This document shows, one piece after another, positions 46,920-57,155 of a DNA stretch of 64,000 nucleotides. The position numbers and the translations under genes were made by a program. This DNA comes from RBG-16-34-14 sp963727535 (GTDB lineage: Bacteria; Bacteroidota; Ignavibacteria; Ignavibacteriales; Ignavibacteriaceae), in the NCBI GenBank assembly GCA_963727535.1, contig CAVSGR010000001.1, positions 992,001 to 1,056,000 on the forward strand, given 5' to 3'. Position 1 is the stretch's first letter. Each line of letters starts with the position of its first letter. The notes under the pieces were generated by a model, which saw nothing but the letters and a program-made list of their open reading frames with translations, made no database searches and was not told the DNA's origin.

Positions 46920-47966
46920 CTATTGAATCACTTTGACTTTTGTACCATCCTCCAATTGAGATGCACCTTGTATAATCAATTGGTCTCCCTTGTTTAACCC
47001 GCCTGTTACTTCATACTCGATACCCGAATCCATTCCGCTTGTGATGTATCTTTTAGCAGATTTTCCTTTTTCATTCACAAAAACAAAAACTCCTTTTTCA
47101 TCTTTTTGAACCAGGTTCCTGAGAATTACAATAGCCTTATTATTTTCATGAACAAGAATTTTTACTTCGACAGTAAGCCCGTTTTTTAATTCCATATTTG
47201 AATTGGGAAATTCAATCTCGGCATAAAAAGCCTGCTGCATCGGATCGATTCCAAGTGAAACGTCAGTCACTTTTCCCGAATAAGTTTTATTGTTATAAAT
47301 GATTTCAGCACTCATGCCTTTCTTAATTAAACGGATCTCTTTATCTGTAACCCAAACTTTAGCTTTCATTGTATTGAGTTGTGCAATTGTAAACAGATGA
47401 GTTTCACTTTTAACATTATCGCCTTCATTTACTTTTAAATCGACAAGATATCCGTCAAATGGAGAATCAATGAAAATCATATCTTTAGAAGCCTGTAAAT
47501 TGGATTTAGCAACAAGGTATTGTGTTTCAGCCGCATCATAATTTGCTTGTGCTGTTTCGCCCGCTTTCAGCAAGGCTTTCATTCTCTCATAAGTTTTTTC
47601 TACATTTTCAAATGCGGATTTAGCCTGTTCATATTGTGCTGCCATATGATCTTCAGGAAACTGTATCACAACCTGGTCCTCTTTAACAAAGTCTCCCACT
47701 TTAAAATTTATCTTCTCAATTTTGCCACTGACTATTGAGCTGCGTGTAGCTTCTTTAATACCGCTTAGTTTTGAAAAATAACTGAGATATTTTTTGAAAG
47801 GTTGTAGTTTCACTTCCGCCACTTTAACAGGAACACCTTCCTCTTCCTGGATCTGGGCTATACTTTTAGAATCTTCTTCCTCTTTGCCGCAACCATTTAT
47901 AAGAACAGATGTAGTAATTATTAACATTAAGACGAAAATAATTTTAATTTTTTCAGAATATTTCAT
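46920..47966 (-). CDS. RND efflux adaptor (membrane fusion) lipoprotein
   Basis: A 348-residue periplasmic adaptor with a lipoprotein signal (TTSVLINGCGKEEED, cysteine near residue 26). The first lipoyl half is TRSSIVSGKIEKINFKVGDFVKEDQVV. An alpha hairpin (about 110-160) follows, then the second half is FIDSPFDGYLVDLKVNEGDNVKSE. Barrel and C-terminal domains complete it. The hairpin is short, as in adaptors of non-enteric pumps. It lies 13 bases from the pump gene and 35 from the channel gene. Confidence 0.92.
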   Translation of the reverse strand: MKYSEKIKIIFVLMLIITTSVLINGCGKEEEDSKSIAQIQEEEGVPVKVAEVKLQPFKKYLSYFSKLSGIKEATRSSIVSGKIEKINFKVGDFVKEDQVVIQFPEDHMAAQYEQAKSAFENVEKTYERMKALLKAGETAQANYDAAETQYLVAKSNLQASKDMIFIDSPFDGYLVDLKVNEGDNVKSETHLFTIAQLNTMKAKVWVTDKEIRLIKKGMSAEIIYNNKTYSGKVTDVSLGIDPMQQAFYAEIEFPNSNMELKNGLTVEVKILVHENNKAIVILRNLVQKDEKGVFVFVNEKGKSAKRYITSGMDSGIEYEVTGGLNKGDQLIIQGASQLEDGTKVKVIQ

Positions 47967-48001
47967 AACTATTTTTCTCCGGTAATAAATAAAACTTTGA
48001 G

Positions 48002-49429
48002 TTAATCCTTATCTTCCTTGAAAGTATTCATGTAATGTTTATCAGTTTGCCCTGTTAATTGTTCAAGTTCAAATTTTGTTATCATATAACTGTGAAGTGA
48101 TTGAAGCTGGTTTATTTTAGCCTGCTTCAATGCTAAGTCCGCATTTTGAACTTCTAATTGAGTTGCCGTGCCTTCTTTATATTTTACTGTTGAGATTTCG
48201 TAAGCCCGTTGTGCAAGTCCAACATTTCGTTTCTGTGCACCGAGTAAATCCATTACTCTCTTTAGCTCCAACAGTTTGGATTTTACCTGTGACTTGACCA
48301 AATCCTTTAGTTGATTTAACTGCTCTTCAGTCTGCATATAATTTATTGTCGATTGTTCAATCCGGCTTTTTGTTTGTCCACCTTTGAACAAATTAATTGA
48401 AAGGCTTAAACCTACATTAACCGACGAATAATTTTGAAAATTCCATTCCTCGGAACTTCCTGCATAAGTATAATTGCCAAAAGCAGCAAGAGTCGGCCAG
48501 AATTCTGCGCGGTCAAGATCGACAAAAGCTTCATCTACCTGTTGTTTAAGTTCGAGCGTTTTTAAACTATAATTTGATTGGGTTGCCTGCCCGATAAAAT
48601 CGGTTTCGTCTAAATTTTGAATTTTCTCAAAACCAAATTCACCGGAAACATCAATCTCGGTTTGTTGATCCAGTCCCATTACTATTTTAAGAGCATTCTT
48701 TGCGTCTGCAAGATTATTCTGTATCTGTAGAACAGTCGGACGAATATTCTCAACCTGCACTTCTGCCTGAAGCATATCAAACTCAGATACAAGACCCTGA
48801 CCGGATAAAGCTTTTACAGTTGAAAGATTTTCTTCTGCATTACTGAAACTTTCTTCTGTAATTTGTAATAATTCTTTAGTTAACAGTACACCGTAAAAAG
48901 CTTTCTGAACATTTAGAACTGTTTCAGAAACTTTATCCTTTAAGCCCTCTTTAGAAAGGTCCAGATATATTTGCGATGCACCAATGCCCCTGAAAACTGC
49001 CGAGCTAAAAAGTGTCTGAGTTAACTGGACACTTGTTTCAAAATTATTTTTCTGAACGAAAGATTGCAGTACATTCTCAACAGGAAGAAACTTGTCGTTG
49101 TCTCTCGGTATAACTCCTTCATCAAACAGGATACTATAAGTTGCATTAGTAAGTAAAGCCTCAAAATTCGGGAAAGATGTTTTTGGCTTTTTAAGAAAGT
49201 GAGAGAAGTTTGCCGAAAGATCAAGACTTGGCAAAGCGTATCCAAATGCTTCACTTACAGCAGCATCTGATTTTTCAACATTCATTTTTGCAATCTTAAT
49301 GTCCCTGTTATTATCAAGTGCCACTTGAATAGCTTCTTCAATAGTAAAAGTCTGAACCTGAGCATTAACTATGAATGGAAGAAACAGAAGTAATATAAAA
49401 AGCGATTTAGCCGGATTAATTTTTTTCAT
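48002..49429 (-). CDS. TolC-family outer-membrane efflux protein
   Basis: A 475-residue channel and the first gene of the second efflux operon. A signal peptide at residues 1-23 (KSLFILLLFLPFIVNAQ) is followed by TIEEAIQVALDNNRDIKIAKMNVE, the usual TolC opening. The duplicated coiled-coil half ends with EFWPTLAAFGNYTYAG and NVGLSLSINLFKGGQTKSRIEQ. The last ten residues are charged (HYMNTFKEDKD). The substrate of the pump is unknown; no regulator adjoins the operon. Confidence 0.92.
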   Translation of the reverse strand: MKKINPAKSLFILLLFLPFIVNAQVQTFTIEEAIQVALDNNRDIKIAKMNVEKSDAAVSEAFGYALPSLDLSANFSHFLKKPKTSFPNFEALLTNATYSILFDEGVIPRDNDKFLPVENVLQSFVQKNNFETSVQLTQTLFSSAVFRGIGASQIYLDLSKEGLKDKVSETVLNVQKAFYGVLLTKELLQITEESFSNAEENLSTVKALSGQGLVSEFDMLQAEVQVENIRPTVLQIQNNLADAKNALKIVMGLDQQTEIDVSGEFGFEKIQNLDETDFIGQATQSNYSLKTLELKQQVDEAFVDLDRAEFWPTLAAFGNYTYAGSSEEWNFQNYSSVNVGLSLSINLFKGGQTKSRIEQSTINYMQTEEQLNQLKDLVKSQVKSKLLELKRVMDLLGAQKRNVGLAQRAYEISTVKYKEGTATQLEVQNADLALKQAKINQLQSLHSYMITKFELEQLTGQTDKHYMNTFKEDKD

Positions 49430-49820
49430 TTAAATCTCATTCTTTTCATTGATTAAAGAATTTTTGTTCTGCCTGATGAGAAATAGTTGACAATTATAAA
49501 ATATCGGGATAGATGTATTAGTTCGATTTTCCCAAAATTTGCGGATACTGAATTTAAGTACACTATTTGCCACGTAAATAAAGCGGCTCCTAAAACAAAC
49601 AATGAACTCCCCTATTAATACTAAATTTTCAGTATTTCAAAATTAGACAAATAAAGAATAATTATCACATGAAAAATTAGGATTATTACAATATTTATTT
49701 GAACGGAACTTATTAAAAGTGAAAGGCAAGATTCTTATACGTGTCTCAACTTTTTTATAATCACTGTATATACAAATTTCAAAACAAGTTTTTTTTAGGA
49801 ACTATCTAAAAAAAGTGTCT
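49430..49820. other. intergenic stretch upstream of the second efflux operon
   Basis: About 390 AT-rich bases between the efflux operon and the esterase gene, both on the minus strand. It must hold the efflux promoter, but no operator-like dyad, RNA gene or ORF of note was seen. Confidence 0.5.
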
Positions 49821-50747
49821 TTATTTTTTCTTATTTATCCATCTTAACCAATCAATGCAGCGGTCAGTCCATGATTCCAGGTGACCTCTCCCCAATGCTA
49901 ACCCAAAACCGTGACCACCTTCAGGATAAATGTGCATCTCAACCGGAATCTTTTTTTGCCGTAAAGCTTCATAAAAAACCAGGCTATTCTCCACCGGAAC
50001 AGTTCCATCATCATCTGCATGAACTATGAAAGTCGGCGGAGTATCCTCCTTTACCTGGAGTTCATTTGAATATAAATTTACCAAAGAAGAGTCAGGATTT
50101 TTACCAAGCAATGCATCGCGTGAACCCCGGTGCATAAAAGGTTTTGTAAATGTAATAACAGGATAACACAGTATCATAAAATCAGGTCTCGAACTCATTC
50201 TATCAATTTCATCTATTGCATTTGGATTACCATAATCAAAATGAGTTCCTAATGTAGATGCTAAATGTCCGCCAGCTGAAAAGCCCATTACCCCAATTTT
50301 ATTTTTTTCAATATTCCAATCGGATGCATAATAACGAACTATTCTCATAGCTCTTTTCACATCGAGCAATGGTGATTTATAACCAACTATATTGTTACTT
50401 GAAATAGGTAAACGATATTTTAATACGATTGCAGCAATTCCTTTGGAGTTTAACCATTTTGCTATGTCAAGACCTTCCTTATTGTAAGCTAACCTTACAT
50501 ATCCACCCCCGGGACAAATAACCACAGCTTGCCCGGTCGCGAATATTTTAGTAGGCAAATAAACTGTCATAGCCGGAATTTGTACATTACTAATCCTGAT
50601 TGCATCACTGGAATCCCTTACTTCAACTTCGTTTGTTTTTTTATTATTTGGGATTTCCCCTTTCCAGAGCGGCATAGTAAAACTTTGTGCAAAACTTTCT
50701 ACAGCAATTAAAATAAAACTTGCAAATAAGAATAATTTTGTTCTCAT
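49821..50747 (-). CDS. secreted alpha/beta-hydrolase esterase (BD-FAE-like)
   Basis: A 308-residue exported esterase, signal peptide at residues 1-20. The oxyanion motif is VVICPGGGYVRLAYNKEG, the nucleophile elbow is GVMGFSAGGHLAST (Ser near 155), the acid lies in FIVHADDDGTVPVENS and the histidine in YPEGGHGFGLA. The C-terminal ESWTDRCIDWLRW is typical. Such enzymes deacetylate xylan or remove feruloyl/acyl groups from plant polysaccharides. With the GH13 gene next door on the other strand it suggests carbohydrate use, although the two are not in one operon. Confidence 0.85.
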   Translation of the reverse strand: MRTKLFLFASFILIAVESFAQSFTMPLWKGEIPNNKKTNEVEVRDSSDAIRISNVQIPAMTVYLPTKIFATGQAVVICPGGGYVRLAYNKEGLDIAKWLNSKGIAAIVLKYRLPISSNNIVGYKSPLLDVKRAMRIVRYYASDWNIEKNKIGVMGFSAGGHLASTLGTHFDYGNPNAIDEIDRMSSRPDFMILCYPVITFTKPFMHRGSRDALLGKNPDSSLVNLYSNELQVKEDTPPTFIVHADDDGTVPVENSLVFYEALRQKKIPVEMHIYPEGGHGFGLALGRGHLESWTDRCIDWLRWINKKK

Positions 50748-50981
50748 CGGATTATCACCATTAAATTATTTTAGTAAACAAATACAAATAAATGATCTCT
50801 AAAATCATTTTTGTTGAATCAACTTAATTTTTTTTAATAATATTGGCAAATATTATTCTATAAGATAATATGCGTCCATTATTAACCTAAAATATCTTTG
50901 TAATGCTTTTGTTATATTATAGCGTTTTAATCCGATAATAAGTGTTTTAGTTTCAGTATAAAATTTGGTTTACAGAAAAAT

Positions 50982-53900
50982 ATGAACAAGATCCTTGAAC
51001 TTTTTTTTCACATTTCTAAAGATGCAAGAGGCAAATACCAGTTTGAAGATGAATTCTATTCATTAAGAGGAAATTTAGTAATTGCAAACGGTGCAAGTGC
51101 GCGCAAACTTGCAAATAAAATAAACAGTGCAAGACAGTCGGAAGGGAAAACTGATGAGTTTGTAAGCGCAGGACAAATAAACACGCTCGGTTTGCTTCAT
51201 GAAATATTTCATTTTCTTATAAGATATTATGAAGAGAATGAAAATCCCGGAGTCTTTGCAAGAGGAATAAATCATCTTAAAAATAATCTTACTGAAAAAG
51301 AATTATCTTCCGTTTTATCAGAATATGTTAATCATTTTCCAACGCCCGATGTTTACAAAGGCAAAGTAAGTGCAAATGATTATTTAAATGGCAATACTGA
51401 AGGAAAGCCAAACAAAGAGATAATACTTGAAGAAATAATTTTACTTAATCTTGAAAATATTAATCCTGCCACTCTCCAACTCAAAGAATTTTATTCTGAA
51501 AAACCTTTAATTGAAAAAACAAAATACCTGGAACTTGTAAACCAACTGGAAAAGTTTTTCTCTTATGAAAAACCATTTGGACCGGAGAATCTTCCGTTAA
51601 TTCATTTTCTCAGAAAACCGATACTCGAATCTCCATATAATCTTGATGGACAGCTCGATTACATACTTAAAAACTGGGGAATTTATATTTATGATAAATT
51701 CGGAAAGAGATTGCTTACCGGGAAAGATATTGTATTTGAAGACTCCAAACTTTTTCTTCAGTTTGTGGGAGGGAAAGGAACTCCTCCCGTTCCCGATTAC
51801 GAATTAGAAAAACTAAAAAGAGTAAACAGTCATTACGAAGAATATGAAAGGTTCACAAAAGATATTGAGTGGATGCCAAATGTTGTTATGATTGCAAAGA
51901 ATGCTTTTGTCTGGCTCGATCAGCTTTCAAAGAAATATCAAACAGAAATAAGAAGACTAAATGAAATTCCGGATGAAGAATTGGACCGCCTTGCACGATG
52001 GAATTACAATTCACTATGGCTTATTGGAATATGGGAAAGAAGCAGTGCATCACGTAAAATAAAACAGATGATGGGAAACTCCGAAGCAGCTGCTTCAGCT
52101 TATTCTCTTTTTGATTATGTTATTGCTAATGAGCTTGGCGGTGAAGATGCTTTCTACAATTTAAGAGATCGTGCATGGCAAAGAGGAATAAGACTTGCGA
52201 GCGATATGGTTCCAAACCATACAGGAATTTATTCAAAGTGGGTTATAGAAAAACCAAACTATTTTATTCAAACAAACTATCCTCCATTTCCCGGTTACAG
52301 TTTTACTGGACCGAATCTATCAGATGATTCGAGAGTTGAAGTAAGAATTGAAGATAAATATTACAACAGAACAGATGCTGCTGTGGTTTTTCAAAGAAGA
52401 GACAGCTACACCGGAGATGTTAAATATATTTATCACGGAAATGATGGGACACATATGCCGTGGAATGATACTGCTCAACTTAATTTATTGGATCCTGAAG
52501 TGCGGGAATCTTTATATCAAACGATTAAACATGTTGCTGAAAAAACATCAATCATTCGTTTTGATGCTGCAATGACTCTTACAAAAAAGCATTACCAGAG
52601 ATTGTGGTTTCCACAGCCTGGAACTGGCGGGGCAATTCCTTCACGTTCCGATTTTGGTTTAACACGCGAAGAGTTTGACGGCGCAATGCCGAATGAATTC
52701 TGGCGTGAAGTTGTTGACAGAATTAATAAAGAACTTCCTCACACTTTACTTCTTGCCGAAGCATTCTGGTTAATGGAAGGTTATTTTGTAAGAACTCTCG
52801 GAATGCACAGGGTTTATAACAGCGCTTTCATGCATATGCTGATGAAAGAAGAAAATGAAAAATACAGAGAGCTTATCAAGAAAACTCTCGATTTTAATCC
52901 TGAAATATTGAAGCGCTATGTAAACTTTATGAGCAATCCAGACGAAGAAACAGCAGTTAATCAATTCGGTAAAGGCGATAAATATTTTGGCGTCGCTGTT
53001 TTAATGGTTACACTGCCGGGGCTACCGATGTTTGGGCATGGACAGATAGAAGGATTTTCTGAAAAGTATGGAATGGAATATAAAAGAGCTTACTATGATG
53101 AATTTGTTGATGAAACTCTTGTAAGCCGTCACGAGCACGAAGTATTTCCCTTAATGAGAAAGCGTTATCTATTCAGCCAGGTAGATAACTTTGAGCTTTA
53201 CGATTTCATCGGTGATTTCGGAAATGTAAATGAAAATGTTTTTGCTTACACTAACAGAACTGATTATGAACGAACGCTGATCATTTATAATAATTCTTAC
53301 ATTGAATGCAAAGGGACAATAAATTGGTCGGCACAAAAAGTTAATTCGTCTGGTGGCAATGCTTCAAACAAAAAATTAGCTGAGGCTCTCGGACTAAAGT
53401 ATGAAGACAGGATTTATTATTCATACAGAGATCATAAAACAAAACTTCAATTTTTGGTTTCCTCAAGACAAATTCACGATCACGGTTTTTACATTGCTCT
53501 TAATGGTTACGATTACAGAGCTTGCCTCGATTTTAATGAGATTTATGATTCTGATGGGAGCTGGGAAAGACTTTATCATCATCTTGGTAGAAGAGGCGTC
53601 TTTTCTCTTGAGCAGGAATTGAAAGAGTTAAAGTTAAATCCTTTACACGAATCAATAGTTTATTATTTAGAGCCAGAATTTATAGACAGAATAAAATTCG
53701 AAATAATTCATCCTGTAGTAAAGGGAAAGAAGAAAGAAGATTCTGTTATTAAAGAAGTTGAAGAGAGAATAATTTTCATTATCGATCAGTTAAATAATGT
53801 TCAGAGTTTTCATTTCGACAACGAAAAGATAATTAAAGAAATAAAAAACGATTTTGAGTCTGCAAAAAAATTAAATAAAATTCTAAACTCTCTTCAAAGG

Positions 53901-54581
53901 AAGCACCCGGTAACTTACCGTGAAATTATTAAATCTTTTGTTATTTCTAAAGATGATGAACTAAACAGTAACTGGATGACTTTCTTTTCTCTCTTTTTAA
54001 CTAATGCAATATTAAACTCAAACACTAATAATGAGAGTTTATTTGATGAATTGATTTTAGGTAAGCCTCTTCATTCTGCTTTTGTAAAAATTCCTCAAAA
54101 CCAGGAAGAAGCAGGGAATAATATTACGCTTATAAAAATCCTCACATCGAAAAACAAAACTCAGTTATGGGATACGACTAACAAATCTGAATCAAAAACA
54201 AGAAAAAAGAAAGTCAAGTTAAGTGAAAGTGAGTTTATTAATCAACTTCTTAGCGATGAAGAAACTCGCTGGTATATAGGTGTTAATGAATATGAAGGCA
54301 TAAAATATTATAACAAAGAGAAATTCGAGAATCTTATTAGCTGGTTGTTTACATTAACGTCTCTTATTTCTTCAAAAAGAAAAATCAAAACAAGTGTTGA
54401 AGATCAAATAAAAGAATTACAGAAGAATTATAAATTCTTTAAAAAAATCAAAAAGGCATCTGCAGATTCAGGATATAAGCTTAATAATTTACTAAGTGCA
54501 TTTGAAAAAGAGAAAGTAAAACCAAAAGGAAGGACCCAAAAAGGAAAAGTCAAAAAAAGTATTAAAAAGAAAAAGGGGTAG
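50982..54581 (+). CDS. large GH13 (alpha-amylase family) protein
   Basis: A 1199-residue glycoside hydrolase without a signal peptide. The GH13 barrel occupies about residues 370-760: region I is DMVPNHTG (about 406), the nucleophile is in IIRFDAAMTLTKKHY (about 527), the acid/base is in LLLAEAFW (about 593) and the third acid is in FMSNPDEETAV (about 653), where most relatives have NHD. The 330-residue N-terminal part is unassigned and contains HEIFH (73-77). The lysine-rich C-terminus (RTQKGKVKKSIKKKKG) follows a long helical domain. It may act on maltodextrin or glycogen in the cytoplasm; specificity is not readable. Confidence 0.85.
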   Translation: MNKILELFFHISKDARGKYQFEDEFYSLRGNLVIANGASARKLANKINSARQSEGKTDEFVSAGQINTLGLLHEIFHFLIRYYEENENPGVFARGINHLKNNLTEKELSSVLSEYVNHFPTPDVYKGKVSANDYLNGNTEGKPNKEIILEEIILLNLENINPATLQLKEFYSEKPLIEKTKYLELVNQLEKFFSYEKPFGPENLPLIHFLRKPILESPYNLDGQLDYILKNWGIYIYDKFGKRLLTGKDIVFEDSKLFLQFVGGKGTPPVPDYELEKLKRVNSHYEEYERFTKDIEWMPNVVMIAKNAFVWLDQLSKKYQTEIRRLNEIPDEELDRLARWNYNSLWLIGIWERSSASRKIKQMMGNSEAAASAYSLFDYVIANELGGEDAFYNLRDRAWQRGIRLASDMVPNHTGIYSKWVIEKPNYFIQTNYPPFPGYSFTGPNLSDDSRVEVRIEDKYYNRTDAAVVFQRRDSYTGDVKYIYHGNDGTHMPWNDTAQLNLLDPEVRESLYQTIKHVAEKTSIIRFDAAMTLTKKHYQRLWFPQPGTGGAIPSRSDFGLTREEFDGAMPNEFWREVVDRINKELPHTLLLAEAFWLMEGYFVRTLGMHRVYNSAFMHMLMKEENEKYRELIKKTLDFNPEILKRYVNFMSNPDEETAVNQFGKGDKYFGVAVLMVTLPGLPMFGHGQIEGFSEKYGMEYKRAYYDEFVDETLVSRHEHEVFPLMRKRYLFSQVDNFELYDFIGDFGNVNENVFAYTNRTDYERTLIIYNNSYIECKGTINWSAQKVNSSGGNASNKKLAEALGLKYEDRIYYSYRDHKTKLQFLVSSRQIHDHGFYIALNGYDYRACLDFNEIYDSDGSWERLYHHLGRRGVFSLEQELKELKLNPLHESIVYYLEPEFIDRIKFEIIHPVVKGKKKEDSVIKEVEERIIFIIDQLNNVQSFHFDNEKIIKEIKNDFESAKKLNKILNSLQRKHPVTYREIIKSFVISKDDELNSNWMTFFSLFLTNAILNSNTNNESLFDELILGKPLHSAFVKIPQNQEEAGNNITLIKILTSKNKTQLWDTTNKSESKTRKKKVKLSESEFINQLLSDEETRWYIGVNEYEGIKYYNKEKFENLISWLFTLTSLISSKRKIKTSVEDQIKELQKNYKFFKKIKKASADSGYKLNNLLSAFEKEKVKPKGRTQKGKVKKSIKKKKG

Positions 54582-54582
54582 T

Positions 54583-55170
54583 ATGGTTGGATTAAGATTA
54601 GTAAGTGGCCTTGTTGTTCTCTTAACTTCATTTTCCTTTGCACAATATCAATTAGAAGATGCTTTCCCAAATCTCCCTGATTTTACAAGTCCCGTAGATT
54701 TACAGAATGCCGGGGACAATACAAACCGTATTTTTATCGTTGAGCAAATTGGAAGAATTAAAGTATTTAGTAATAGTAATGATATCTCATCTGTTAAAAC
54801 CTTTTTAACTATTACTGATAGAGTTACAAGCGGCGGTGAAACAGGATTACTCGGATTGGCTTTTCATCCGGATTACGTACATAACGGTTATTTTTTTGTT
54901 TATTATACGGCACCTAATCCACTAAGAAGTGTAATTGCCAGATACCAGGTAAGCTCAACAAACCTCGATTCAGTAGATAAAAATTCTGAATTAGTTTTAC
55001 TAACTCAAGATCAGCCCTATCAAAATCATAACGGAGGACAACTTGCGTTTGGTCCCGATGGTTATCTCTACATTGGTTTGGGTGACGGCGGTTCCGGAGG
55101 AGATCCAAATGGCAACGGGCAAAACAAATCAGCTTTTCTTAGGAAAAATTTTAAGAATAGATGTCGATAA
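54583..55170 (+). CDS. PQQ-dependent sugar dehydrogenase-like protein, N-terminal part (frame-broken)
   Basis: Starts one base after the GH13 gene. A signal peptide (residues 1-21) is followed by the propeller of the soluble glucose/sorbosone dehydrogenase family: FPNLPDFTSPVDLQNAGDNTNRIFIVEQIGRIKVF, GGETGLLGLAFHPDY and HNGGQLAFGPDGYLYIGLGDGGSGGDPNGNGQ. The frame then ends in a nonsense stretch after SAFLRK. The sense resumes as LGKILRIDVDN one base over, which an extra A at about 55141 explains. Surface exposure is expected from the T9SS tail encoded in the second part. Confidence 0.85.
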   Translation: MVGLRLVSGLVVLLTSFSFAQYQLEDAFPNLPDFTSPVDLQNAGDNTNRIFIVEQIGRIKVFSNSNDISSVKTFLTITDRVTSGGETGLLGLAFHPDYVHNGYFFVYYTAPNPLRSVIARYQVSSTNLDSVDKNSELVLLTQDQPYQNHNGGQLAFGPDGYLYIGLGDGGSGGDPNGNGQNKSAFLRKNFKNRCR

Positions 55171-56035
55171 TCCTGAAGGAGAAATGAATTACGGAATTCC
55201 TGCAGACAATCCTTTTAAAGGCAACACAGAAGATTATAAAGAAGAAATTTATGCTTATGGATTTAGAAATCCATGGCGTTTTAGTTTTGATCCCGTTACA
55301 GGCTGGCTTTGGTGCGCTGATGTCGGGCAGGATTTATACGAGGAGATTGATATAGTTGAGAACGGAAAAAACTACGGATGGCGGTGTTATGAAGGAAATC
55401 ATTCATACAATTCAACCGGATGCGGAAATATGTCCGAATATACTTTCCCAATCTGGGAATATGGACACGACCCGGAATGTTCTATAACAGGCGGATATGT
55501 TTACCGCGGAACTAACCAGCCGGGATTAACAGGAAAATATATTTACGGAGATTATTGTTCAAATAAAATCTGGGCACTCAGTTATGATGGAGTAAATCCT
55601 GCTACAAATGAGTTTCTTCTTACTGCACTGTCGTCTCCATATTCTTTTGGCGTGGACGAAGTAAATGAACTTTATTTATGCACGGCAGGCGGAAGAATTT
55701 ATAAATTTACGCCAATCTCGGGAACTGCTGCAAATGATGTTAACTCTCTTAGGAAAGATTATTACCTTAAACAGAATTATCCAAATCCTTTTAATCCAAC
55801 TACAACAATTACGTATAATATTCCCGAAGAAAGTAATGTTAGAATAGAATTACTAAACTCTATAGGAGAAGTTGTAGAGCAGCTTGTAAATGAAACAAGA
55901 TCATCCGGTATTCATAAAAATGTGATTGATGCTTCTAAATTTGCTTCGGGAGTGTATTTTGTAAGGATGGTTGCTACCTCGGTTGTATCTAGCAAAGTCT
56001 ATCGCAAAACAATTAAGATGATTTATTTGAAGTGA
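55140..56035 (+). CDS. PQQ-dependent sugar dehydrogenase-like protein, C-terminal part with T9SS tail (frame-broken)
   Basis: Continues the propeller: FLGKILRIDVDNPEGE, EIYAYGFRNPWRFSFDPVTG, CADVGQDLYEEIDIVENGKNYGWRCYEGNH and PECSITGGYVYRGTNQPGLTGKYIYGDYCS are family hallmarks. The last 85 residues are a T9SS type A sorting domain (LKQNYPNPFNPTTTITYNIPEE to IKMIYLK). An apparent ATG at 55043 in this frame is not a real start, since it overlaps coding sequence of the first part. The sugar substrate and PQQ binding are inferred from the family only. Confidence 0.85.
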
Positions 56036-56086
56036 GCTTATCTAGTAGATTTTTTCCATTTTAGTATCTGCTTTGCAAGCTTGCAG

Positions 56087-57040
56087 TTACACTTTCGTTA
56101 ATGAAATATAATTTAATATTTCTTTTATGCTCTGGTTTTTATTTTTAACAAGGGTATCTATAATTATATCAGCGTTTTTCGGTTCTTCGTATTTTTGAGA
56201 AATTCCTGTAAAGTTTTTGATTTCACCTTTTATCGCTTTTTTGTATAGTCCTTTAACATCTCTCCTGATACATTCTTCTAAATCACATTTGAGATATATC
56301 AAATAAAAAGGAACTTTAGACATTTTTTTAATTTTGTCTCTGCTTTTTTTATATGGAGATATTAAAGCACAGATAACGGTTAATTTATTTTCAGCCATTA
56401 GTATTGCAGCCTCTCCAACCCTTTCTACATGTCTGTTTCTTGCTCGCTGAGTAAATCCGGTATTAGGAAATATGTTCCTAATATTATCTCCGTCTAATAC
56501 AATTACATTTTCCCCTCTTCTTTCTAATTTCTTTGCTAAAATATTAGAAAGAGTAGTTTTACCAGAGCTGGGTAAACCAGTTAACCAAATTATTTTTCCC
56601 TTATTTATAGCTATCCTCCACCCATTTTACTGCATTGGGATCAACAAATTCTTTCCACGAATTATCATTATTTCTTATTTTGTTTCTTATTTCAGTTCCG
56701 GATATTGTTTTAATATTATTAGGGGGTATATGTTCTACAATTCCATATCCAACACCCCTTCCATAGTTAACCGATTCAATATCTGGAATTACCATTACCC
56801 TTACTATTCCTTCCTTTACTTCCTTTTAAAAATATCCTTAAGCATTAAAACTACTTGTGATGAAGTTAAAGGATTTTCTTCATTTGGTTCAATATCCCTT
56901 ATACAAATTAAAACAGGAACGTTATTTTTTAGCTTTTGATCTATTAGCCACCTATGTCCCAAATGAAATGGTTGCCATCTTCCGACGAACATTGCAAATT
57001 TCAAAGTTATAATTTCCTTTTTTAATGTTTTATTGTCCAA
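56087..57040 (-). pseudogene. NMN-adenylyltransferase-like / APS kinase fusion, frame-broken
   Basis: Reconstructs to one protein of about 315 residues. The N-terminal half (57040-56601) is a nucleotidyltransferase: FAMFVGRWQPFHLGHRWLID with the HxGH motif, then YGRGVGYGIVEHIPP and ISGTEIRNKI (ISxTxxR). The C-terminal half is adenylylsulfate (APS) kinase, CysC: IIWLTGLPSSGKTTLSN (P-loop), VLDGDNIR, ISPYKKSRDK, GLYKKAIKGEIKNFTGI. The kinase frame has no start codon of its own and joins the first domain if one extra base near 56603 is removed. Another lies near 56825. Its product PAPS is the donor for sulfotransferases such as the one at 63425. Confidence 0.8.
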
Positions 57041-57155
57041 GACCCCATACGATTTATTTCTGCTCTTTCTCTTTCAAATTTATCAAATATTTCTTCTTAC
57101 TGCCAATTGAAAATTTTTGATATGAAAAATAATTTTTACTAACCCTTCTTCAATT

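Noticed and set aside
55043..55140. A separate gene starting at the ATG at 55043
   Set aside because: It overlaps the other frame's coding sequence of the same protein; its first 30 residues are meaningless and the sense begins after the break.
55135..55150. CTTAGG at the sugar dehydrogenase break as a programmed +1 frameshift site
   Set aside because: The other breaks share no common slippery sequence or structure, so an extra base is the simpler explanation.
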